From an uncultured delta proteobacterium (GTDB taxonomy: Bacteria; Desulfobacterota; Syntrophia; Syntrophales; Smithellaceae): 34,915 bases of DNA. The translations under genes were made by a program, and so were the position numbers. Every line of letters starts with the position of its first letter. Position 1 is the stretch's first letter. Positions 8,748-15,894 of this stretch are shown here, piece by piece. The notes under the pieces are model-generated. The model was not told the origin of the DNA, did no database searches, and was given only the letters and a program-made list of their open reading frames with translations. The stretch is from assembly GCA_903907985.1 (NCBI GenBank), contig CAIVQG010000053.1:1-34915 (forward strand). Reading direction: 5' to 3'.

Positions 8748-9890
8748 CTACTTCGCCTGCAGAGCCCGGCCAATGGTCATTATTTCTGCTTCTTTCGTTC
8801 CTTCATAAAGCTCCAGAATTTTCGCATCGCGATACCATTTCTGCACGGGATATTCTTCAATGTAACCATAGCCACCGTGAAGTTCAACTGCATAATTGGC
8901 GCAAAATACTGCTGTCTGTCCGCCATAGAATTTTGCCATGGCCGCCAGCGTGTAATCAGGAGTCCCCTGATCAATCAACCAGGCCGCTTTGTAAACAAGA
9001 CCGCGCAGAGCTTCTATCCGTATTACCATTTCCGTTAACTTCATCTGAGTGAGCTGATATGATCCCAGAGGTGCACCAAAGGCTGTTCTTTCCTTGACAT
9101 ATTTAATGCTCGTTTCCAGACAAGCCTCCGATAACCCCAGCGCCTGGCCGGAAACCATAACTCTGGTGGTATCGAAAAAGTGCATCAGCTCGCGAAAACC
9201 ATGTCCTTCTTTTCCTACAAGATTGGACTGGGGGACACGGACATCTTCCAAAGCAATTTCCGCGGTATCACTGGCGCGAATTCCCATTTTGCCATGAAGT
9301 TTGTTCCGCGTCACTCCCTTGGCATCAGCCGGGATAATAATCAAACTGAAGCTGTTGTGCTTTTTTTCTTCCGGATTGGTAATGCACTGAGTAACCATAA
9401 AATCACAAACGGTACCATTGGTGATAAACATTTTATTGCCGTTGATCACATAGTCACTACCATCCTTGACAGCCCTTGTCTTGTAACCGGCAACATCGGT
9501 CCCGGCATTAGGCTCGGTAAAGGAGCCGGCACTGACTTTGTCACCTGCGCAAACCGGCGGGAGATAAGTCTTTTTCTGTTCTTCGCTGCCATACTGAAAA
9601 ATTGATTCGCAGCCGAATCCCGCGGCAGTAACATTCAAACCAATACCCATGTCCACCTTGGATAATTCTTCCGTAATAATGGCGTTGCCTAAAATACCGG
9701 CACCGGCTCCGCCATACTCTTCTGGAATCCAGGCGCCGACCAAACCGTTTTCCGCAGCTTTTTTTCTAATTTCCGGTGTGTATTTTTCCTGTTCATCGCA
9801 TTCCTGGGAAAACGGCGTTATTTCCGCCACAGCAAATTTGTATGCCATTTCCTTCAACATCTTCAGTTCTTCAGTTAAGTTAAAATCCAT
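8748..9890 (-). CDS. Acyl-CoA dehydrogenase
   Basis: The 380-residue protein has the usual family length and domain order: a helical N-terminus (EEYGGAGAGILGNAIITEELS), the FAD-binding middle strand SFTEPNAGTDVAGYKTRA and MFITNG. The C-terminal helices carry HGGYGYIEEYPVQKWYRDAKI followed by YEGTKEAEI, whose Glu is in the position of the catalytic base of short/medium-chain enzymes. It should oxidise acyl-CoA to 2-enoyl-CoA, passing electrons to an electron-transfer flavoprotein that is not in this window. The ATG at 9890 is preceded by AAGGAGATAGGAA. It lies downstream of the 3-hydroxyacyl-CoA dehydrogenase gene with a 194-base gap and ends at a terminator. The substrate chain length cannot be told. 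Confidence 0.93.
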   Translation of the reverse strand: MDFNLTEELKMLKEMAYKFAVAEITPFSQECDEQEKYTPEIRKKAAENGLVGAWIPEEYGGAGAGILGNAIITEELSKVDMGIGLNVTAAGFGCESIFQYGSEEQKKTYLPPVCAGDKVSAGSFTEPNAGTDVAGYKTRAVKDGSDYVINGNKMFITNGTVCDFMVTQCITNPEEKKHNSFSLIIIPADAKGVTRNKLHGKMGIRASDTAEIALEDVRVPQSNLVGKEGHGFRELMHFFDTTRVMVSGQALGLSEACLETSIKYVKERTAFGAPLGSYQLTQMKLTEMVIRIEALRGLVYKAAWLIDQGTPDYTLAAMAKFYGGQTAVFCANYAVELHGGYGYIEEYPVQKWYRDAKILELYEGTKEAEIMTIGRALQAK

Positions 9891-10084
9891 TTCCTATCTC
9901 CTTTAAGCATATTTTGTCTGGCGGGAATCACCAGTCCAAGTCTTTTTTGTGAGCCGCAATTTTTTCTTAATTGAATCTTGCGAGTTTTATCCACTCTGGC
10001 TTGAGAAACATTATCAATAGATAAATATTTGCCCGGTTGCGTTGAGAGGAAAAAGCTTCTCCTTGGGCTAACCAACCTGCCTGC

Positions 10085-10942
10085 TTATTTTTTACTATAA
10101 TCGTAAACACCCTTGCCTGATTTGCGTCCGAAGTTGCCGGCGCGAACAAGTTTTCTCAAAAGAGGAGCTGGCCGGTATTTATCACCAAGCTCCCGATGCA
10201 ATCCTTCGACAACACGCAGCAGCGTATCATTGCCGACTAGATCAGACAGAGCCAGAGGACCGATAGGATGGTTGCAACCGAGAACCATGCCTTTATCAAT
10301 ATCTTCCGCAGTAGCCAAACCTTCGTCCAGAACGAAGAAGGCCTCATTGATCATATTGCAGAGGATTCTGTTTACAACAAACGCCGGAGCCTCTTTGACT
10401 ATGATTACTTCTTTACCGATTTTTTTACCCCAGGCCTTGGCAATCTCCAGTGTCTCATCAGACGTTTGATGACCACGAATTATCTCCAGCAAACGCATAA
10501 CCGGGACGGGATTGAAGAAATGAGTTCCGATGAACCGATCCGGCCTCTTGGTCACGGAAGCCATTTCGGTGATGCTAAGTCCCGATGTATTCGTAAAAAA
10601 CAAACAATGTTTAGGGACTATTTCTTCGAGTTCAGCATAAACCTTTTTCTTCACGTCCATCACTTCAATAACAACTTCGACAACCACATCTGCTCCGGTA
10701 GCGGCCTCTTTTAAGTCCAGCGTCGGTTTAATCCGTCCCAGAATCACAGTAGCCTGCTCCTGAGATATTTTACCTTTTTCAACATCGCGGCTCAGATTTT
10801 TTTTAATGTTGTTCATGCCGCCATCAATGAATCTCTGCTCAATATCTCTCAATGTCACTTCATAACCTGCCTGCGCAGAAACCTGTGCAATGCCATTTCC
10901 CATCAGGCCAGCACCCAACACACAAATTTTCTTAATTTCCAT
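10085..10942 (-). CDS. hbd: 3-hydroxybutyryl-CoA dehydrogenase
   Basis: The 285-residue protein is the stand-alone bacterial enzyme. It has an N-terminal NAD-binding Rossmann motif ([11 protein letters not shown]), a [14 protein letters not shown] strand, the catalytic His in [13 protein letters not shown] and a C-terminal dimer domain starting near [13 protein letters not shown]. It interconverts 3-hydroxyacyl-CoA and 3-oxoacyl-CoA with NAD in beta-oxidation or butyrate metabolism. I chose the ATG at 10942, which has a GGGGGAAG site upstream; an in-frame ATG at 10960 would put that site inside the gene. It is transcribed divergently from the NYN nuclease gene and lies upstream of the acyl-CoA dehydrogenase, consistent with a shared acyl-CoA pathway. 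Confidence 0.93.
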   Translation of the reverse strand: MEIKKICVLGAGLMGNGIAQVSAQAGYEVTLRDIEQRFIDGGMNNIKKNLSRDVEKGKISQEQATVILGRIKPTLDLKEAATGADVVVEVVIEVMDVKKKVYAELEEIVPKHCLFFTNTSGLSITEMASVTKRPDRFIGTHFFNPVPVMRLLEIIRGHQTSDETLEIAKAWGKKIGKEVIIVKEAPAFVVNRILCNMINEAFFVLDEGLATAEDIDKGMVLGCNHPIGPLALSDLVGNDTLLRVVEGLHRELGDKYRPAPLLRKLVRAGNFGRKSGKGVYDYSKK

Positions 10943-10974
10943 TTTGGCTTCCCCCTCCATCTATCTATATTTAT

Positions 10975-11002
10975 TGGATAAATATAAACCTCTTTTTATC
11001 CA
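10975..11002. promoter_or_regulatory. Inverted repeat in the hbd upstream region
   Basis: TGGATAAA (10975-10982) and TTTATCCA (10995-11002) form a perfect 8-bp inverted repeat with a 12-base spacer, 33 bases upstream of the hbd start. The size and place fit an operator, but no regulator is encoded nearby and no promoter boxes are convincing here. Confidence 0.3.
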
Positions 11003-11138
11003 GTATTGAAAAATTTTACAGAAAGCTAACAGACTAAGCATATTGAAGTCAAGAAAAACATCAATAAAATTGAAGACAAAATTAATGAAATCGTAAAAAT
11101 TAATTGCATAGCCAAACAGCATATGTCAAAATTCACTT

Positions 11139-11663
11139 ATGCAGATAATAATTGATGGCTACAATTTAATTCGCCAGTCTGATTCCCTGCGCCGTTTCGA
11201 AAAACAAAGTTTGGAAGCCGGCCGACGGGCGCTGACTTCCAAGCTGTCTGAATACAAAAGAAAAAAAGGACATAAGATTACCGTTGTTTTTGACGGCTGG
11301 GAGACAGGCTCAGCCCAGGAAGAACGTGACCGGCAGGGTAATATCAACATCATTTATTCACGCCGCGGCGAAAAAGCAGATGATGTGATCAAAAGATTAG
11401 CAGATAATAGTTCGGAAGAAACAATAATAATTTCCTCTGACCGGGAAATTGCTTCTTATGTAACGAGGCACGGGAAAACCGCGCTTTCTTCCAGCGAATT
11501 TGAAATGCTGATGCACAAAGCCATTACCCAATCAGCGATCAGTGACTTTGCCGAAGGGAAAGAAATAGATGATGAAAACGACTATCATTACTCCAAAAAG
11601 GGACCGGCAAAAAGAATGCCGCGCGCCCGCAGACATGCCCAAATAAAGATCAAGAAGCTTTAG
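11139..11663 (+). CDS. YacP-like NYN-domain ribonuclease
   Basis: This is the only plus-strand gene. The 174-residue protein matches the YacP/Rae1 (DUF901) NYN family, PIN-like metal-dependent RNases. It begins IIIDGYNLIR with Asp6, followed by VVFDGWETG, EKADDVIKRLA and IIISSDREIA, supplying the spaced acidic residues of the active site. The C-terminus is very basic (KKGPAKRMPRARRHAQIKIKKL), suiting RNA or ribosome binding. Bacillus Rae1 cuts mRNA on translating ribosomes; the same role here is only a family-based guess. No clear ribosome-binding site precedes the ATG. Its last 14 bases overlap the 3' end of holA on the opposite strand. Confidence 0.85.
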   Translation: MQIIIDGYNLIRQSDSLRRFEKQSLEAGRRALTSKLSEYKRKKGHKITVVFDGWETGSAQEERDRQGNINIIYSRRGEKADDVIKRLADNSSEETIIISSDREIASYVTRHGKTALSSSEFEMLMHKAITQSAISDFAEGKEIDDENDYHYSKKGPAKRMPRARRHAQIKIKKL

Positions 11664-13008
11664 TGCAGGCTTTAATCAGGAAATTTTCCAGTAACAGCTG
11701 CGGATCTCTGGCCGAAGATTTGAAACCGCGATCGATTTCGAGCAAGTCATCGAGATAGCCTATCAGCACTGGATAAGAGAAACGTCCGCAATTGCGCAAA
11801 GCATTGAAAATCACAAAAGGATGCTTGCCCGTCAGAAAATCTTTCGGTAACTCTTTTGTAGCAGCCAGCTCACTCAATGCGGGATGAATATTCTTCGAAA
11901 ACCAGCCATATTCCATACTGCTGCTAAATTTCGGCAATTTCCCGGAGTTGACTAATATTTTTGCGTGCAGTAAAAAACGGATTTCTCTGACGATCATTGT
12001 TAGAATCATCAAGTGGTGCAGCCCTTGATCCAATAAAGCCTTCAGGGCATGGAGTGCGGCCAGCTGATTTTTTTCACTGAGAGCGGTCGTTAAATCAAAA
12101 ATGGAATCTTCTTTTGTTTTGCCGACAACTTCCTCGACATCCACCTCCTCAATAAGCGGACGATCACCGACAAAAAAGATCAGCTTTTCCATTTCCATAA
12201 TTGATCGACGCAGTTCAAATCCTGTTTTTTTCCCCAAACTAATCCAGGCTGCCGGCGATAGCTTCTTTTTATAACGCTCCAGTAATTTTTGAATTTGTTT
12301 TTGGAGAACTTCTTTTTGTGCTGCTTCTCCCTTAGCTATGCTAAAATTCAGAACAATTCCCTGCTCGGCAATCATCTTGTATATTTTTCTTCTTTTATCG
12401 ACTGTTTCTGTCGTAAAGATCAGGCAGTTTCCCGAGGGCAAGCCATTTTGGAAAATTTTTTCCAATCGTTCTATTTTATCCATACCGGACAATTCAACAA
12501 GACCCAAATTTGAGCATATTTCCAATATCCGGGGAAGCCATTTTTCGCGGTCTTCGCCTGCATCCCCGGCAATAATTTTGCTCCATTGCACATCGGAAAT
12601 ACGCCGCCAACCACTGTCCTTTAAATCTTCCAGAGAAAATCCTGCCAGCTTCAGGAAAGTCAAAAAATATTTCGCGGCTTTGGAGGGATTATCATCAATA
12701 TTATTCCTTATTTTTTGAACCAGATCAGCCAGATTCTCACTGGATTGGAAAATTGTTGTATTGCGAACCACCACAACTTTCCTGCCGCCTAAAAGGGAAG
12801 GTGTTAAAATATATTCAATCAGGCTGTCCACATCAGTGTTTTCGCCATCAAGGTAAAACAGGCCAAAATCACGGTCTGTTAGGGGGATAATTAAGTCTAG
12901 AATTTGCTGGAGGGTCTCATTAATTAAATATTCCTCATCGCCGTAAAGAAGATAACAAGGAGCAATGACACCTTTTTTCAGATCAGCCAGTAATTTTTCC
13001 GCTGCCAT
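11650..13008 (-). CDS. holA: DNA polymerase III delta subunit
   Basis: The 452-residue protein starts with the typical YLLYGDEEYLINETLQQI (P-loop-like region of the AAA+ fold without a classical Walker lysine). It continues TPSLLGGRKVVVVRN, then the sensor-region NCLIFTTETVDKRRKIYK, and ends with the helical collar domain (DLTTALSEKNQLAALHALKALLDQG). Delta opens the beta clamp within the clamp loader. The usual length is about 330-350 residues. The surplus comes from an insertion of about 90 residues near positions 95-185, between the first strand-helix units and the sensor region. No homologue of the insertion comes to mind. The ATG at 13008 has only a weak upstream AGAG. Confidence 0.88.
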   Translation of the reverse strand: MAAEKLLADLKKGVIAPCYLLYGDEEYLINETLQQILDLIIPLTDRDFGLFYLDGENTDVDSLIEYILTPSLLGGRKVVVVRNTTIFQSSENLADLVQKIRNNIDDNPSKAAKYFLTFLKLAGFSLEDLKDSGWRRISDVQWSKIIAGDAGEDREKWLPRILEICSNLGLVELSGMDKIERLEKIFQNGLPSGNCLIFTTETVDKRRKIYKMIAEQGIVLNFSIAKGEAAQKEVLQKQIQKLLERYKKKLSPAAWISLGKKTGFELRRSIMEMEKLIFFVGDRPLIEEVDVEEVVGKTKEDSIFDLTTALSEKNQLAALHALKALLDQGLHHLMILTMIVREIRFLLHAKILVNSGKLPKFSSSMEYGWFSKNIHPALSELAATKELPKDFLTGKHPFVIFNALRNCGRFSYPVLIGYLDDLLEIDRGFKSSARDPQLLLENFLIKACTKAS

Positions 13009-13119
13009 AAAATGTTATCTCTTAAAACTGCCAGATAGTATTATTCCCTTCCCACGTTCAGCGCTGCCTTTGTTGGTGGCGCCGCGTTATCATCTGTGAT
13101 CTGGAAAAGGAATTACCAA

Positions 13120-13773
13120 TCAAACTATAACATACTTTTTAATGTGATTAACGGCTTCTTCAGGATTATCAAAAACCTGAAGAAGTTCAAGATCAGCCGG
13201 AGAAATTTTCCCCTCCGCCAGCATGGTTTTTCTCAGCCACTCGAAAAGTCCCCGCCAATACTCACTGCCCATAAGTATTACCGGAAAACTTTTTATTCTC
13301 CTGGTTTGAATTAATGTCACTGCTTCAAATAACTCATCCATCGTACCAAATCCGCCCGGCAGAATGACATAAGCTACCGCATACTTAACGAAAATTACCT
13401 TGCGGATAAAAAAATACTTATAATCAAGGTGAATATTAGCATAGGGATTCGGTTTTTGCTCAAACGGCAGGCGAATATTCATCCCTACCGATTTTCCGCC
13501 ACCTTCGCTGGCACCTTTATTAGCCGCCTCCATAATTCCGGGGCCGCCGCCGGTAATTACATTAAACCCATTTTGGGCTAAAAGCAGGCCTAGTCTTTCC
13601 GCTTTTTGATAGTATTCGTCTTCCGGCTTAACCCTGGCCGAACCAAAAATAGAAACGGCATTATGTATGTTGGACATCGTTTCAAAGGCGTCAACAAATT
13701 CTGCCATGATGCGAAACATGCGCCATGATTCTTCAATGGAAAGCGCATCAACTACATATTGTTTTTCGTCCAT
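13120..13773 (-). CDS. LOG-family (TIGR00730) Rossmann-fold protein
   Basis: The 217-residue protein shows both family signatures: GGGPGIMEAANKGASEGGG (nucleotide binding) and PGGFGTMDELFEA (catalytic PGGxGTxxE). Members are commonly misnamed lysine decarboxylases. Characterised ones are nucleoside 5'-monophosphate phosphoribohydrolases, including cytokinin-activating LOG. A central IRLPFEQKPNPYAN segment is typical of the longer bacterial subfamily. The ATG at 13773 lies 13 bases after a GGGAG. It stands alone: a 280-base repeat-rich gap separates it from rpsU, and 111 bases separate it from holA. Confidence 0.9.
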   Translation of the reverse strand: MDEKQYVVDALSIEESWRMFRIMAEFVDAFETMSNIHNAVSIFGSARVKPEDEYYQKAERLGLLLAQNGFNVITGGGPGIMEAANKGASEGGGKSVGMNIRLPFEQKPNPYANIHLDYKYFFIRKVIFVKYAVAYVILPGGFGTMDELFEAVTLIQTRRIKSFPVILMGSEYWRGLFEWLRKTMLAEGKISPADLELLQVFDNPEEAVNHIKKYVIV

Positions 13774-14053
13774 ATTAGAGGTAACTCCCGTAACTGATGA
13801 TGCTCAGCCACTACATAACGTCCCGCAGAAAGCGAAACTGTATTGATGGATGAACTCGCAAAAAGTTCCCAATGCCTTCTCCCCGGTCCGGTAATCTCGC
13901 GGCACCTCTCGTACCCATTGGCATAGGGTTATCACGTGACGAAGGCCGGAGCCCAGAACATCTGAAAAGTAATGCATTCCGGCCTTCGTAATCCGAAGGT
14001 CACAAGACCGGAATGATGATTCTATGGTTTTTTGATCTTTTGCGAAGCCGGAA
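13774..14053. repeat. Gene-free region with nested inverted repeats between rpsU and the LOG gene
   Basis: No convincing gene lies here; an open frame of 99 codons on the minus strand (13804-14103) runs into rpsU and has no recognisable domain. The stretch holds an outer TCGCAAAA (13856-13863) / TTTTGCGA (14038-14045) pair and a perfect 12-bp pair ACGAAGGCCGGA (13939-13950) / TCCGGCCTTCGT (13978-13989). A composite hairpin joins CATTCCGG (13975-13982) to CCGGAATG (14008-14015), with inner CCTTCG/CGAAGG (13983-13988, 13994-13999). The last two structures share an arm and exclude each other. The layout looks like a degenerate dispersed intergenic element; the composite hairpin could also end rpsU transcripts. 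Confidence 0.5.
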
Positions 14054-14245
14054 TTAGTTACTACGGCGTCTTTGCACCTTAGCCAGTCTGCGGCGCGCTT
14101 CAATTGTTTTTCTCTTTTTCTTCACAGATGGTTTTTCATATGCGCGGCGAACTTTTAGTTCTTTAAACAAGCCACTTTTCGAGAGTTTGTTTTTCAAAAT
14201 TTTCAGAGCTTTTTCTACGTCATTATCAATTACTTTTACTTCCAA
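14054..14245 (-). CDS. rpsU: 30S ribosomal protein S21
   Basis: The 63-residue, highly basic protein matches S21 along its length: VEKALKILKNKLSKSGLFKELK, RRAYEKPSVKKKRK and a terminal Arg-rich tail. It is a small-subunit protein near the anti-Shine-Dalgarno region, important for translation initiation. Translation starts at TTG (14245), preceded at a good distance by a perfect AGGAGG (14253-14258). No in-frame ATG lies nearby, so the unusual start is well supported. It is separated from the upstream operon by a strong terminator, so it should have its own promoter; no clear -35/-10 pair was found. Confidence 0.95.
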   Translation of the reverse strand: MEVKVIDNDVEKALKILKNKLSKSGLFKELKVRRAYEKPSVKKKRKTIEARRRLAKVQRRRSN

Positions 14246-14296
14246 TGTAATTCCTCCTAATTATTATAATTTATGATCATTTTGTATTTCACAAAC

Positions 14297-14345
14297 AAAA
14301 AAAGGGCAGTACGGCGCAGTGCAAATCACTTGCCGTAAACTACCC
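14297..14345 (-). terminator. Intrinsic terminator closing the pilW-gcvH-lipM-hisC' transcript
   Basis: On the minus strand GGGTAGTTTACGGC pairs with GCCGTACTGCCC (arms about 14332-14345 and 14304-14315, with small mismatches). An inner AGTG/CACT extends the stem, and seven T residues (14297-14303) follow. It lies about 40 bases past the hisC remnant and before rpsU, separating the two units. Confidence 0.85.
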
Positions 14346-14382
14346 TGGAGATTTTCAATTAATTCTTAATCACGCTCCTTGC

Positions 14383-14607
14383 TTAAGACACAACGCTTTT
14401 CCAAACATTCAGAAAAGCATTGCTTTCTTTACGATTTTCTACTGTAACCCGCATACATTCGGGCATTAGAGTAGAATTAAGATTTTTAACTATGATACCT
14501 TTTTCTACACGTTGTGTGTATATGCGATCTGAATCAAAAGCGCAACTAAAAAAAATATAATTTGCGCGGGACGGAAAAGGCTGAATTACGTCACTATTTT
14601 TAATCAT
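14383..14607 (-). pseudogene. hisC: C-terminal remnant of histidinol-phosphate aminotransferase
   Basis: The 74-codon frame matches only the last part of HisC-type class I/II aminotransferases: FPSRANYIFF (the PSxANF motif), VEKGIIVKNL (the xGVxVR segment) and MRVTVENRKESNAFLNVW (the LRVTVGxxxENxxFL end). The PLP-binding lysine and everything upstream are missing, so it cannot be a working aminotransferase. The stretch just before it (14608-14638) contains another short frame starting MKLQDLVN, possibly what is left of the original start after a deletion; this is speculative. It is the last gene before the terminator. Confidence 0.7.
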
Positions 14608-14638
14608 TATTCACTAAATCTTGCAGTTTCATTTGTTT

Positions 14639-15469
14639 TCAATTCTCAATTTTGAAAGGTTCTTTCTTCCTGTCTCGATTCCATCTTAAATCTGCATATT
14701 TTTGTGCTAATTTATTCACTAGTTCTTCTTCCGCAGACGTCAATGGTTCTTCGGTGATTTCTCTGCCCAGTCCCTCAGCAAAACCTTTTTTCAAACTGAC
14801 ACAAATTTCCTTTTCGTTAACCGGCAGGGCAATCTCTCCATTAATTGCCGCAACAGAATCTTTCAGCTGCTGCAATTGTAAATCAGTCCGCGTTGGCAAT
14901 AAGAATGACGCCGTCTGGACCGGATCAAAACCTGTCAATATTGAACCGTGCTGCAGGAACCCACCGCCGGATCTCATTTGAGCACTACCGCAAATTTTAC
15001 GTCCGGAAACCAGAAGCTCATTTCTTGATGGCATTGAAAAACAGCATGCTTTAAAATCAGTATCGTGCAAAGAACGGCCAGTTTCAGCAAGAACCGCCTC
15101 TATTCCCAAATCGGCCAAACCGCGAGCAATACAATTGCTGATTATTTTATATGTTCCCAAAATATCGGCAGGGAATGATTCTTCAGTATTGCAGGCTATA
15201 ACGGCATAGGTAACTTCAGCGCAATGGAAAACGGCTTTCCCCCCACTGAGCCTGCGGACAATATCAACCCCGGCCGTACGACAGTTTTCAACATTAACTT
15301 CTTTTTTTATGTCCTGAAAATAACCAATAGAAACAGCAGACGGGTGCCATCCGTAAAATCTAATTGTGGGAGGTTTTTTGTTTTTTATTGTTTCTCGAAA
15401 AATGGCTTCGTCAATAGCCATATTTTCAAACGCATTATACCGTTGAAAGTCTATAACCCTCCAGGCCAT
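14639..15469 (-). CDS. LipM-like octanoyltransferase / lipoate-protein ligase family protein
   Basis: The 276-residue protein belongs to the biotin/lipoyl A/B ligase fold. It has RRLSGGKAVFH (residues about 72-82), CCFSMPSRNEL with Cys142/Cys143, GRKICGSAQ and LQHGSIL. The Cys before the PS.NEL motif and the GSAQ/LQHGS pair resemble Bacillus LipM (octanoyl-ACP:GcvH transferase) more than E. coli LplA. The likely reaction is therefore octanoyl transfer to a lipoyl-domain lysine, with lipoate ligation as the alternative. It starts eight bases after gcvH, whose product is the natural acceptor. No LipA appears in the window. Confidence 0.82.
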   Translation of the reverse strand: MAWRVIDFQRYNAFENMAIDEAIFRETIKNKKPPTIRFYGWHPSAVSIGYFQDIKKEVNVENCRTAGVDIVRRLSGGKAVFHCAEVTYAVIACNTEESFPADILGTYKIISNCIARGLADLGIEAVLAETGRSLHDTDFKACCFSMPSRNELLVSGRKICGSAQMRSGGGFLQHGSILTGFDPVQTASFLLPTRTDLQLQQLKDSVAAINGEIALPVNEKEICVSLKKGFAEGLGREITEEPLTSAEEELVNKLAQKYADLRWNRDRKKEPFKIEN

Positions 15470-15477
15470 AAAGGGAC

Positions 15478-15876
15478 TCAGTCCGTCTCTTCCTCTTGCA
15501 TTATAAAATCGTGGTACCCTGTCGCATCAAGCAAGTCGTCCAGCTGTCCCAATTCATCCATTTCAATTACCACCAGCCATCCGATATCATGCGGATCACT
15601 GTTTATTATGCCAATGTCATCGTTAATGTCTTCATTAACACTGACAATAGTCCCGCTCACCGGAGAAACTAAATCGATAACCGCCTTGGTAGATTCAACA
15701 GAGCCAAATGTTTCGTCACGTTCCACATAAGTATCGATTTCCGGAAATTCAACCGACAGGATTTCTCCCAAACGTTCCTGAGCATAATCCGTAATACCCA
15801 ATGTAGCCATATCTCCGTCAATCCGCACCCAGATATGTTCACGGCTGTAAAGGAGATCTTCAGGAAATATTTTCAT
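15478..15876 (-). CDS. gcvH: Glycine cleavage system H protein
   Basis: The 132-residue protein is a full-length H protein. It has HIWVRIDGDMATLGITDYAQERLGEI, then FGSVESTKAVIDLVSPVSG with the lipoylated lysine expected at Lys64, and an acidic C-terminus ending EEETD. It carries lipoate-bound intermediates between glycine cleavage enzymes and can serve as the primary lipoyl relay. The ATG at 15876 follows a GAGG-type site. It sits 18 bases after the peptidase gene and eight before the LipM-like gene. No gcvP or gcvT is present here, so its local role may be lipoyl assembly rather than glycine cleavage. Confidence 0.95.
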   Translation of the reverse strand: MKIFPEDLLYSREHIWVRIDGDMATLGITDYAQERLGEILSVEFPEIDTYVERDETFGSVESTKAVIDLVSPVSGTIVSVNEDINDDIGIINSDPHDIGWLVVIEMDELGQLDDLLDATGYHDFIMQEEETD

Positions 15877-15894
15877 AACAGCATAACCTCTGTT

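Noticed and set aside
9875-10149. Two overlapping small frames between the hydroxyacyl-CoA and acyl-CoA dehydrogenase genes
   Set aside because: They have no domain, no plausible translation signals, and extend into the flanking genes. The gap of 194 bases shows nothing clear.
13804-14103. 99-codon minus-strand open frame
   Set aside because: It overlaps rpsU and covers the inverted-repeat region; no domain or ribosome-binding site supports it.
14263-14268. TATAAT on the minus strand just before rpsU
   Set aside because: Its predicted start site would fall inside the AGGAGG ribosome-binding site, so it is unlikely to be the working promoter.
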